Source: Bacteroidales bacterium (GTDB lineage Bacteria; Bacteroidota; Bacteroidia; Bacteroidales; 4484-276). Taken from it: DNA of 37,874 bases. A program made the translations under genes and the position numbers. A model generated the notes under the pieces. The model saw only the letters and a list, made by a program, of their open reading frames with translations. It was not told the DNA's origin and did no database searches. Position 1 is the first letter of the stretch, and the number at the start of each line of letters is the position of its first letter. Shown piece after piece: positions 17,001 through 24,395 of the stretch. The stretch lies in assembly GCA_029934065.1 (NCBI GenBank), contig JAOZMX010000008.1, positions 1 to 37,874 of the forward strand, written 5' to 3'.

Positions 17001-19567
17001 TGGCTACAGTGAGCTTCCCGAGTGCCCGGGGAGCACGGGCGCTGATCAGCCTTGAATCAGGAAGCCGAACGATAACAACCAATTGGATAAAATGCGATTC
17101 GGCAGAAACAAACTATCGTTTTGAGATAACCCCCGACATGGTGCCCAATATTTATGTTGATCTTACTTTGCTGCAACCCTGGATGCAAACGGCAAACGAC
17201 CGCCCCATCAGGATGTATGGCATTGTCCCCATTAAGGTTGAAGACCCCGAAACCGTTTTGTATCCTCAAATCAAAGTTCCGGATGAGATCAAGCCACAAT
17301 CGGAATATACGGTTGAAATTTCCGAAAAAAACGGACGTGCCATGACCTATACCCTTACGGTGGTAGATGAAGGACTGCTGGATTTGACGCGCTTTCAAAC
17401 GCCCGATCCGTGGAAGGTCTTTTTTGCAAAAGAGGCGCTGGGGGTGAAAACATGGGATTTGTTCGATGACGTTCTTGGTGCTTACGGTGGTGAGATTACG
17501 AAAGTGCTGGCCATTGGCGGAGATGAAGAAGCCGAGGCGACAGGCGACCGGAAAGCATCGCGTTTCAAACCGGTAGTAACTGCGTTGGGGCCCTTTACGC
17601 TACGGCAGGGAAAAACAGCGGTACACCGGTTGAAGATGCCCAATTATGTCGGGTCGGTAAGGGTGATGGTGGTGGCCGGTAAAGCAGGTGCCTGGGGATC
17701 GGCAAAAGCCGAATGTCCCGTGCGGCAGGCCGTGATGGTATTGCCCACGGCGCCGAGGGTCATCAGTCCGGGCGAAAGGATGGAGCTGCCCGTGAGTGTT
17801 TTTGCCATGAAGGACAATGTAAACAATGTCTCCGTCAGCGTTTCGGTGGAGGGCGGATTGGAGCTCCAGGGAAAACCGGTACGGAAAATGATTTTTGAAA
17901 AACCGGGTGAGCAAATGGTTTATTTCGAAATTCTTGCCAAAGAAACGGAAGGAACAGGAAAAATCAATGTTACCGCAAAAGCAAACGACGAGGGGGCTTC
18001 CGCCCGTATCGAACTGAAAATCGAAAATCCCAATCCACCCGTAACACAATCGGAAACCCTGAAACTTGAGCCTGGCGAAACAACCGATGTAAACTGTGTT
18101 TTCTTCGGAATGAAAGGAACCAATAGCGGGACGGTGGAGGTGTCCTCATTTCCCGCTTTCGATCTCGATAAAAATTTAAAATATTTGATCACCTATCCGT
18201 ACGGTTGTGTCGAACAGGTGGTTTCGTCGGTATTCCCGCAATTGTATCTCGACCGTTTTGCAGCCTTGACCGATAAACAAGCGGAGGAGGTCAGCAACAA
18301 CATCAGCACTGCCATTGACAGGCTCAAACGCTTCCAGCTCCGCGACGGCGGCATGTCGTACTGGCCCGGAGCACACCGGTTCTCGGACTGGGGCAGCAGT
18401 TACGCCTGTCATTTTTTGCTGCTTGCCGAACAAAAAGGATACCTTGTCCCGTTTGACATGAAAAAAAAGCTCCTCATCCGGCAAAACGAACTTGCATCGG
18501 CTTTTGATGTCAACAACAGTGGGATGCAAAACCAATACGGAGCATTAATGCAGGCATACCGCCTTTATACGCTGGCGCTTGCCGGCCAGCCCAACATCGG
18601 GGCCATGAACAGATTGCGCGAAACGCCGGATATGCCGGTTAATGCAAAATGGCGCCTTGCAGCAGCATATCTGCTTGCAGGAAAACCCGAAGTAGCCGGC
18701 AGCATGGTCAGCATGGACGAGATGGACGATTTGCCGGATTACCGTACGCCGGGTACGGTATTCGGGTCGAAACTCCGCGACAGGGCCATGATGCTCGAAA
18801 CACTGGTGCTGATGAACGATCTTGAAGATGCCTATTCGCTTGCAATGTTAATGATCGATGACATGAACAACCGGAGCTACATGAGCACGCAAACCACAGC
18901 ATTCGCCTTATATGGCCTCTTTAGGTTTGCTTTGGCAACAAACAACTCCGATAAACTAATGTTCGATTATGCTTACGCCGGTAAAAATGAAAAGGTAAAC
19001 ACTTATTCGAGTGCTTATACCATTGAGCTCCATCCCGCAGGTGCAGCCGCCACGTCCTTGAACATCACCAACACAGGCAAGAGCGTGCTGTTCGTTACCA
19101 AAACCATGACCGGGCAGCCGGCCTCCGGAAACGAGATCAGCGAAAGCAAAAACCTGAAGATGAAAATCAGTTATCTCACTCCCGACGGGAAACCGCTTGA
19201 TGTTGATACCCTGAAGCAGGGAACCGATTTTTCGGCACATGTTACCATCAGCAAGGCAAGCGTGACATGGGATTATGAAAACATGGCTTTGCGTCAGATT
19301 TTTCCGTCAGGGTGGGAAATCATCAACGAGCGGATTGCAAATGTTGCCCCTGCTCAAAACGAAAGTTCCTTTATTTACCGCGATATCCGCGACGACAGGG
19401 TTTATACATTTTTCGATATGGATAACACAGGTGACGTAACATATATTGTGAAACTGAATGCCGCTTACACGGGAAGGTTTTATCTCCCGGCAATAACCTG
19501 TGAAGCCATGTACAGCAACAATGTATATGCAAGACAAAAAGGCCGCTGGGTGAATGTGGTGAAGTAA
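14015..19567 (+). CDS. Alpha-2-macroglobulin family lipoprotein with thioester motif
   Basis: An 1850-residue bacterial A2M (MG1-MG10 type). A lipoprotein signal peptide ends in the lipobox FFSC, with Cys20 as the acylation site, so the protein is membrane-anchored and faces the periplasm or surface. Macroglobulin-type beta domains fill most of the chain, including DRGVWRPGDTLFLTF near 620 and STDKDTYHPGEMATVSFP near 980. The A2M domain (about 1180-1260) contains VVTALGPFTLRQGK, and the thioester motif is YGCVEQ with Cys1398 and Gln1401. An alpha-helical TED domain follows, with GGMSYWPG. The family traps proteases through a bait region and covalent thioester bond. In many bacteria the gene pairs with pbpC; none is seen within the window. 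Confidence 0.92.
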   Translation: MKILRFFPVLLIPVILFFSCGRQESGRETKNRSQFEKFISGYPSGYLPSRSPVRIILNKSVTGHRPGSKLNGDILKLKPHVDGKLFLIEPNILEFRPDKPFHSGTKYEVTLSLDKLFEKRTGAGDFHFTFQVMQQDFKVLTGKCVSAGNAEDNLKRYEGKIKTADAMSLEDAQKLLSATSPYGLLTVKVTPAGYNEFSYLIDSIPRKDESYTVTVSWNGNPIGISKKGTLQFEVPSLHDFSLQDVSMDQDNEQTVTLTFSDPVDPSQDLHGLIRIEDVDNLRISVSGTTVFLYPGKRITGKKTLYVEGSVRSSHGVKLGKTKTFPVVFDLLKPQVEIVGNGSITPGPDGLILPFKAVGLRAVDITVFKIFSENIAQFYQVDQRDFSYLNSIRPVGRPVYRKMHRLDNVVGINLKKWNIFSVNLNDLAGDDKGAFYVVKFSFRKEYADYPCSVTTSADLSKYESEDLITDREWQYWDGEKNWYNNWPNDYNWLERDNPCTDSYYINDRFPVRNLIWSNLGVIAKSSDGLRFTVVVTDLLTAMPVPGAKVEFLNFQQQLLSEGNTDENGMLTITTERRPFLLKVSYDGNRSWLRVDDGSSLSVSNFDVSGQEVTDGIKGMIYGDRGVWRPGDTLFLTFVMDDREQQLPPDHPVVLELYNSRGQLAARRVTHHGTDGFYRFVVKTDDDAPTGNWSATVKVGGAVFHKKLKVETIRPNRLKINIDFNRKLLSSNDKGQSGFLKVKWLHGADASGLKAQVNLKLLKSTTGFPGYERYTFDDPTKNYWPFENTVFDGRLDKEGHAQFPLDLQVNKNAPGMLKAVFQTRVFEQGGGFSTDYLTVPFAPYNRFVGLYLPDGGGYDDMLLTDTTHLIRIAAVDKSGHPVSIKSVDVKVYKINWRWWWSSSDDNPASWISGEEAELVFHEQTAIVNGEGTGKFRIRYPEWGRYFILVSDLTGGHSAGKTVYVDWPEYVDRRNRTNPSGATLLSFSTDKDTYHPGEMATVSFPSARGARALISLESGSRTITTNWIKCDSAETNYRFEITPDMVPNIYVDLTLLQPWMQTANDRPIRMYGIVPIKVEDPETVLYPQIKVPDEIKPQSEYTVEISEKNGRAMTYTLTVVDEGLLDLTRFQTPDPWKVFFAKEALGVKTWDLFDDVLGAYGGEITKVLAIGGDEEAEATGDRKASRFKPVVTALGPFTLRQGKTAVHRLKMPNYVGSVRVMVVAGKAGAWGSAKAECPVRQAVMVLPTAPRVISPGERMELPVSVFAMKDNVNNVSVSVSVEGGLELQGKPVRKMIFEKPGEQMVYFEILAKETEGTGKINVTAKANDEGASARIELKIENPNPPVTQSETLKLEPGETTDVNCVFFGMKGTNSGTVEVSSFPAFDLDKNLKYLITYPYGCVEQVVSSVFPQLYLDRFAALTDKQAEEVSNNISTAIDRLKRFQLRDGGMSYWPGAHRFSDWGSSYACHFLLLAEQKGYLVPFDMKKKLLIRQNELASAFDVNNSGMQNQYGALMQAYRLYTLALAGQPNIGAMNRLRETPDMPVNAKWRLAAAYLLAGKPEVAGSMVSMDEMDDLPDYRTPGTVFGSKLRDRAMMLETLVLMNDLEDAYSLAMLMIDDMNNRSYMSTQTTAFALYGLFRFALATNNSDKLMFDYAYAGKNEKVNTYSSAYTIELHPAGAAATSLNITNTGKSVLFVTKTMTGQPASGNEISESKNLKMKISYLTPDGKPLDVDTLKQGTDFSAHVTISKASVTWDYENMALRQIFPSGWEIINERIANVAPAQNESSFIYRDIRDDRVYTFFDMDNTGDVTYIVKLNAAYTGRFYLPAITCEAMYSNNVYARQKGRWVNVVK

Positions 19568-19626
19568 AGGAAAACCGGAAACGTTTTGGAAGGGGATTCT
19601 TTTCGTGATGGATTGTGAAGGCTCAT

Positions 19627-19668
19627 TTGATGTCAGATGTATGATGTATGATGTTTGATTTTAGATTT
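19627..19668 (+). repeat. Heptad array D (plus orientation), solo
   Basis: Six exact units: ttgatgt, cagatgt, atgatgt, atgatgt, ttgattt, tagattt (42 nt). It lies 60 nt after the A2M stop in a 514-nt intergenic region that also holds a small hairpin and a toxin-gene remnant; no four-helix-bundle gene is near. Confidence 0.85.
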
Positions 19669-19737
19669 GGGCTAAAGGTGCACGAAAAATTTATGCTTAT
19701 GCGTTGTTGCAGAAGCATCGTCAGCTGAAAGTTTTTG

Positions 19738-19764
19738 CTTCCTTTTTGATCTTTCAAAAAGAAG
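19738..19764 (+). other. T/A-rich hairpin in intergenic region
   Basis: ctttttg (19742-19748) pairs with caaaaag (19755-19761); the outer bases cttc and aag extend the stem with one bulge. No long T-run follows, so it is not a clear terminator; it could be a small repeat element. Confidence 0.35.
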
Positions 19765-19774
19765 AAAAAAGTGA

Positions 19775-20020
19775 CCGGATTTTATTCTCGAAATATGTTC
19801 TTGTAAAAGTTTCAGGATCGAAGGTCTGGGTATTGAGACTTGTGTGATAAAAGTAAAAAAGATAGCCTGTAAGAGTTTGAAGGGAAAGGGGGTAAACTCG
19901 GGCTTACGGTTGATATATGCGTACTTTGAGGAAGAAGAACGGGTTGTCCTGGTAGAGCTCTACCATAAGAATAACAAGGCCAATGAGGATCGGGATAGAA
20001 TAGTAAATAATTTCAAATAA
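19775..20020 (+). pseudogene. RelE-like toxin remnant, N terminus missing
   Basis: An open frame of 81 codons after a TGA at 19772 has no ATG, yet its second half reads like the C-terminal half of a RelE-family mRNA interferase: KKIACKSLKGKGVNSGLRLIYAY, in short parts IACKSLKGKG and SGLRLIYAYFEEEERVVLVELY, then HKNNKANEDRDRI and a stop. The upstream part (PDFILEICSCKSFRIEGLGIE) also fits the family but lacks the first ~30 residues. No antitoxin gene is visible on either side. I read it as a decayed toxin-antitoxin remnant; a GTG at 19844 could start a 58-residue peptide, but this would lack half the fold. Confidence 0.6.
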
Positions 20021-20069
20021 ATATTTTCTGCGATTTTTGTAACCCCTGTTATCATTCGTTATCATTCCT

Positions 20070-20077
20070 TATCTTTG
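20070..20077 (+). promoter_or_regulatory. -7 box abutting a start codon (possible leaderless mRNA)
   Basis: TATCTTTG matches TAnnTTTG and ends only 4 nt before ATGATG at 20082. Transcription would begin about at the second ATG (20085), so the mRNA may have little or no leader. It is preceded by near-repeats of ttatcattc. Confidence 0.5.
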
Positions 20078-20081
20078 CGCA

Positions 20082-20765
20082 ATGATGCGAAAACAAATTG
20101 ATTTTCTTACCAGGTTTCAGGTGGTAACCTTCAATGTGGCCATGTTCTTTGTGGCCGCTGTTGCATTTGTGGCCGGCTGGTACCTTTTGGGGTTGCGCCT
20201 TTCCGGATCGGGCGGATGGTTATTGTTGTACGCATCCCTCTTTTTGCTTGCCACGGGTCTGGTATGGGCATGGCTGTGGGTGATGGTGAAAATCCCCCAG
20301 GAGATGGCTGCCCGGTACGATGAAATTAAAAACAGGATCGCAAGCGGTGCCATCACCGACAGCAAGGAGTTTTCGCATGAACTGGCCCGTTTTCTTGTAA
20401 GGTATTTCAATTTTTACCGGTTTGATGTGGTTGCAGCACAGGTCAAGGTTGGTCAAAGTAAAGCGGTGCACTTTTCCGACGAAGGATTGTCGCCTGTTGC
20501 CGGAGAAGAAGAATTTTCCGAAAGAAGCAGGCAAACCGAAGCACTGATACGGCTTGGTACTGTTACTGCGGGTAACCGGAAACTATACGGCTACCTTGTT
20601 CCTGTTTGGTTTGACGAAAAGTGGTTGGGATATTTTGCCGTTTTTACCGATACGCGGTTACTCAAGGTTTATCAAAATTATCTTACGGATTTTGAAGCGT
20701 ACTATGTGGACGATCAACTGATGTATGTTCTGCAAATCGAACAATTATCGGGTAAAGAATGTTAA
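20082..20765 (+). CDS. Membrane protein of unknown function, two N-terminal helices
   Basis: A 227-residue protein I do not recognise. Two hydrophobic segments (about 14-36 and 43-68) are followed by a soluble domain of about 155 residues with mixed alpha/beta character and a GAF- or PAS-like feel (GYLVPVWFDEKWLGYFAVFTD contains the alternating strands, quoted in short form VPVWFDEKWLGYFAVF). The start could be either ATG of the ATGATG pair. It lies 59 nt before the exchanger gene in the same direction, so the two may be co-transcribed and linked in function. Confidence 0.6.
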   Translation: MMRKQIDFLTRFQVVTFNVAMFFVAAVAFVAGWYLLGLRLSGSGGWLLLYASLFLLATGLVWAWLWVMVKIPQEMAARYDEIKNRIASGAITDSKEFSHELARFLVRYFNFYRFDVVAAQVKVGQSKAVHFSDEGLSPVAGEEEFSERSRQTEALIRLGTVTAGNRKLYGYLVPVWFDEKWLGYFAVFTDTRLLKVYQNYLTDFEAYYVDDQLMYVLQIEQLSGKEC

Positions 20766-20824
20766 TTTAACGGATTCGGTTTGAAGCGAATCAATATGGG
20801 AAAAATGATTAAATATAAACCGGC

Positions 20825-21928
20825 GTGGAAATGATATTTACATTGCTGTTCATGCTTATCAGCGGCTATCTGATCTGGCGTTCAAGCGACGGATTCGAGC
20901 TGGCTTCGGATTATCTCGGGCGCCGTTTCAGCAAAGGCATCAAAGGAGCCACCATCAATGCCGTAGCCAGTTCCATGCCCGAGTTGCTCAGCACGTTTTT
21001 TTTCCTGTTTTATCTGAAAGACTCCGACAGCTTTTCGGGAGGGCTCGGCATTACAGGCGGTAGTGCCATCTTCAATATTTTGATCATTCCCATTTCCATC
21101 TATTTTGCACTGTTCTTTTCAAAGAAGATCAGGAAAATTCCCGTATCACGCAGGACTTTCATGCGGGATGGATTGTTTTTGCTTTTGCTGACCGGTTTTG
21201 TGGCTGCCATCATTCATTCGCCCGGAGGATTGAAATGGTGGCACGGCGCTTTGCTTATGGCTCCTTATTTCGGCTATGTCGGATACCTCTTTTTTCACGT
21301 ACATAAAAAACATCCCGGCGATCCCGATATTTTTGAATACGATCCTCCGGATAAAAAGACTAGCATAAGGGATGTTCTGAAGATTGATCTTGAAAAAATG
21401 GTTTTGCGGAGCAAAATGATCAACCGCAAAAGTGCATGGATGCTGCTTATGGTTAGTGTGGCCATACTGGTGGTGGCTACGTGGATGCTGGTATATAGCA
21501 CCGATATGCTCGGCAAAGAGATCGGAATACCTATATTGTTTATCTCCGTGATCTTATCGGCAGCGGCATCCAGTGTTCCTGACACGGTGATCTCCATTCG
21601 CGACGCTGCCAAAGGCAATTACGAGGATGCCTTTTCCAATGCTCTCGGCTCCAATATCTTCGACATCAGTTTTGCCCTCGGATTTCCCTTGATGATCTAC
21701 ACGGCCATTTACGGTAAGATCATTATGCATTCCGAAATTGTAAATGCCTCGTCCGATATCTGGGTGGTATTGTTTCTGATCACGGGAATTACCTTATTGA
21801 TTTTCGGGATCGGCAAATCTTTTAATCTGTTTAAAGTCCTTTTACTTTGCCTGCTCTATGTGGCGTTCCTGATCTTTATCTACTTCGTTTATGCTCACGA
21901 AATGAATTTTATCAGCAGGCTGTTTTAA
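20825..21928 (+). CDS. Ca2+/cation antiporter superfamily protein (Na+/Ca2+ exchanger-like)
   Basis: Inner-membrane CaCA-family exchanger of 367 residues with about ten helices. Both alpha repeats are visible: the first (about 41-90) with GATINAVASSMPEL and GGLGITGGSAIFNI, the second (about 244-290) with SAAASSVPDTVIS and AFSNALGSNIFDI. The acidic residue of each repeat (Glu53 in SSMPEL, Asp in SSVPD) would help bind the cation; having Asp rather than Glu in the second repeat is a variation that could affect selectivity. The central loop is hydrophilic and acidic/basic mixed, as usual. The GTG at 20825 or the ATG at 20831 may start translation. The ion (Ca2+, Na+, K+ or H+ exchange) cannot be told from sequence. 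Confidence 0.85.
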   Translation: MEMIFTLLFMLISGYLIWRSSDGFELASDYLGRRFSKGIKGATINAVASSMPELLSTFFFLFYLKDSDSFSGGLGITGGSAIFNILIIPISIYFALFFSKKIRKIPVSRRTFMRDGLFLLLLTGFVAAIIHSPGGLKWWHGALLMAPYFGYVGYLFFHVHKKHPGDPDIFEYDPPDKKTSIRDVLKIDLEKMVLRSKMINRKSAWMLLMVSVAILVVATWMLVYSTDMLGKEIGIPILFISVILSAAASSVPDTVISIRDAAKGNYEDAFSNALGSNIFDISFALGFPLMIYTAIYGKIIMHSEIVNASSDIWVVLFLITGITLLIFGIGKSFNLFKVLLLCLLYVAFLIFIYFVYAHEMNFISRLF

Positions 21929-21961
21929 TAGAAAGTATCGTGAATTTTCAGGGATGTGGTG

Positions 21962-22969
21962 TTAGAGGTGCTTCACCACTTGATGTCCGCAACGCGTGCA
22001 TTTTCCTTTGTTGTCGAGGCCGTTGACCCATGTGTTGTATCTGCTGCGGTCGATCACTTTCTGTCCGCATTTGGGGCAATAGGTGTGCTGGCCTGTGGCC
22101 GAAGCGATATTTCCAAGGTAAACGTAGTTCAGTTTTTGGCGGGCGATGTCGAAAAAATCCTCCATCAGGCTTAAGGAGGTGGGCGGTGCCGACATTTTAT
22201 AAGTGGGGAAATAACGCGAAAGGTGCAATACGGTATCTTCGCCCAGTTCGCCGGCGATCCATTTCACCATTTCGGTAAACTGGCGGGTGTCGTCGTTGTG
22301 ACCTGTGATCAAAAGGTTGGTGATCTCCAAATGTTTGCCGCTCCGGCGTATCCTTTTCAGCGTATCCTTTACCGGTTCCAGTTTCGAGATGGTTTGCGTT
22401 TTGTAAAATTCCTCCGTAAAAGCTTTCAGGTCAACATTGAACGCGTCGGTCACTTCGAGGAGCTCATCCAGCGGTTCGGGGTTGATGTAGCCATTGGTCA
22501 CCACCACGTTCTTCAACTCTTCTTTTTTGGCCGCTTCTGCAATATCCATCATGTATTCAAACCAAACAACAGGTTCGTTATAGGTATAGGCCACGCCGAT
22601 ATTGGTGTTTTTTGCCAGGGCCATCTTCATTAGTTCCTCTGGTGAATGTTTTCGGAGTCTGTGAACGTCGGCAGGCACCTCCTGTGAGATTTGCCAGTTT
22701 TGACAAAATTTACAGCGCAGGTTACAGCCGAAATTGCCGATGGAAAAGATGATGCTGCCCGGATAGAAATGATAAAGCGGCTTTTTTTCGATGGGATCAA
22801 AACCCACCGAAGATACCACGCCCCAGGTTGTCAGGTACAGGTCGCCGTCAATGTTCTTTCTGATCCTGCAGATGCCTGTCTTACCCTCACCGATATAGCA
22901 CCGGTGAGGGCAGAGCAAACATCGCACTTCGTCGCGACGACCCAATTCGTAATATCTGGCGGTTTTCAT
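21962..22969 (-). CDS. AmmeMemoRadiSam-type radical SAM enzyme
   Basis: A 335-residue radical SAM protein of the pyruvate-formate-lyase-activase-like group. The SAM-cluster motif is Cys82-x3-Cys86-x2-Cys89 (GCNLRCKFCQNW). It is preceded by a family-typical N-terminal set of cysteines (Cys17, Cys20, Cys24, Cys34) in the pattern CLLCPHRC...GICRIR, and there is a C-terminal zinc-ribbon-like pair, CPKCG and CTRCG. This layout is that of the AmmeMemoRadiSam system protein, usually encoded beside Memo and AMMECR1 homologs; neither is in the window. The reaction is unknown. The gene has the best promoter of the window and stands alone, convergent with the exchanger gene. Confidence 0.9.
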   Translation of the reverse strand: MKTARYYELGRRDEVRCLLCPHRCYIGEGKTGICRIRKNIDGDLYLTTWGVVSSVGFDPIEKKPLYHFYPGSIIFSIGNFGCNLRCKFCQNWQISQEVPADVHRLRKHSPEELMKMALAKNTNIGVAYTYNEPVVWFEYMMDIAEAAKKEELKNVVVTNGYINPEPLDELLEVTDAFNVDLKAFTEEFYKTQTISKLEPVKDTLKRIRRSGKHLEITNLLITGHNDDTRQFTEMVKWIAGELGEDTVLHLSRYFPTYKMSAPPTSLSLMEDFFDIARQKLNYVYLGNIASATGQHTYCPKCGQKVIDRSRYNTWVNGLDNKGKCTRCGHQVVKHL

Positions 22970-22998
22970 CCTGATTTATTATTACCAAAAAATCTATA

Positions 22999-23029
22999 CA
23001 AAGATAATCGGTAAATCAATATATTTCAA
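22999..23029 (-). promoter_or_regulatory. Complete Bacteroidota promoter for the radical SAM gene
   Basis: On the minus strand TTG (23029-23027), 20 nt, then TATCTTTG (23006-22999) match the -33/-7 consensus in sequence and spacing. The start codon is about 30 nt downstream of the -7 box. Confidence 0.7.
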
Positions 23030-23040
23030 TAATAGTGGAT

Positions 23041-24378
23041 TTAATGAATGTTTTCGCTCTCGGGCAAACCGTATTCTTCCACCATTTTGATGTCCATATC
23101 TTCAAGACGGTCGAGGACCGGATTGTAGATTTCCGGGATCACAGGAATGTGGACGCCCTGAACATTCATTTTCCCTTCGAGCAACATCTCCACACCCACG
23201 GCAGCCGGCAATGCCACGGTACGTGCCACGGCCGTGTCGGTGGCCAGTGTGCCGAAATCAAGCATCCGCGATTTGATCACCTCTTTTTTGCCGTCGGGAT
23301 AGCTGGCAAGGAAAGTATGTTGCATCACCACCATGTCGCGTTCATCTTTTCCGAGCACCATTTTTCCGATCATCACATCCGATGTAATCTCAAAAGGCGT
23401 ATCCTCTTTCCTGTTCATGGGTTCGTTGCTGAACAATCCCAGCCATTCGATGGCATCAAGGGCATAACTGTTTACATCAATGCCAAGATAATCGGCGGCT
23501 TTTTGACGAATATTTTCAGAATTGTCCGCTCCGATCATAGCGGCAACAAAATCGGCATACGTCATTCCGGTAAAATCTTTTTTGTCGTTGGTGATCAGAT
23601 GCAGCCGTTTGATGGCATCCAGCGATTCGCACCAACCCTTGTGTCTGAAGGTGCCACGGAACATGGTTTCGGTTTCGGGGATGCCGTACAATTCGATGTA
23701 GGGGAACGAATCCCTGTTGGGGTAAACCTCCATGGGGCCAACCTGGGGAAAATCAACAACAAAAGGATTTTTGAACAGGTCGATGGGTTCCACATAAATT
23801 TCTTTGCCGTGGCGCAGGTAGCGGCCGTCGTTGTTGCTGGCCATTACTACACCTTTGGGGCTCCACGAAAATTTGTAATTGAACGGATTGTCGCAGGCTT
23901 CGGGAGCCGGAAGCGCACCGCACAGCGAATAGAATTCTTCGATTTTACCGCCGAGATTATGCACATGGTCAATGATGCGCATGGCCGACATGTGGTCGAT
24001 GCCGGGATCAAGCCCCAGTTCGTTAAGGATCAAAACGCCGGCTTCTTTGGCGGCACTGTCGAGGGCTTTCATTTCCGGTTTTACGTAAGATGTCGTCACC
24101 ATGTTTTTGCCGTGGCTGATACATTTTTTGGCCACCATCACGTGGTAAGCATAGGGCAAAAGGCTTACGGTGATATCGTGTTCGGCGATCAGCCTGTCCA
24201 GGGTTGCTTCGTCGTCAACGGTCCATGCCAGTGATGTTCCGTGGGGGTGTCCGTCGATCATTTTATCGGCTTTGGATTTTGTACGTGTGGCCACGGTTAC
24301 TTCATAACCCCGGTTCAACAGATACTGCACGATGGGTTTTACCACCATTCCCGCTCCGAGAATTAAAACTTTTTTCAT
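23041..24378 (-). CDS. Saccharopine dehydrogenase (glutamate-forming type)
   Basis: Oxidises saccharopine to glutamate and 2-aminoadipate semialdehyde, the second step of lysine catabolism by the saccharopine route, in the cytoplasm. The 445-residue protein opens with a Rossmann motif LILGAGMVVKPIVQYL and shows NELGLDPGIDHMSAM and CGALPAPEACDNPFNYKFSWSPKG, the last in the family hallmark GxLPAPE/YKFSWS; these closely resemble the yeast LYS9 and animal AASS SDH domains as I recall them. It is third in an operon with the second SDH-like gene (17-nt gap) and the LKR gene. A biosynthetic role running in reverse is possible in principle, but pairing with LKR suggests degradation. Confidence 0.88.
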   Translation of the reverse strand: MKKVLILGAGMVVKPIVQYLLNRGYEVTVATRTKSKADKMIDGHPHGTSLAWTVDDEATLDRLIAEHDITVSLLPYAYHVMVAKKCISHGKNMVTTSYVKPEMKALDSAAKEAGVLILNELGLDPGIDHMSAMRIIDHVHNLGGKIEEFYSLCGALPAPEACDNPFNYKFSWSPKGVVMASNNDGRYLRHGKEIYVEPIDLFKNPFVVDFPQVGPMEVYPNRDSFPYIELYGIPETETMFRGTFRHKGWCESLDAIKRLHLITNDKKDFTGMTYADFVAAMIGADNSENIRQKAADYLGIDVNSYALDAIEWLGLFSNEPMNRKEDTPFEITSDVMIGKMVLGKDERDMVVMQHTFLASYPDGKKEVIKSRMLDFGTLATDTAVARTVALPAAVGVEMLLEGKMNVQGVHIPVIPEIYNPVLDRLEDMDIKMVEEYGLPESENIH

Positions 24379-24395
24379 ATCAATTTATTTTTATG

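Noticed and set aside
23035-24234. A 399-codon open frame opposite the SDH gene
   Set aside because: His/Phe-rich translation typical of antisense to coding DNA; the minus-strand gene is well supported.
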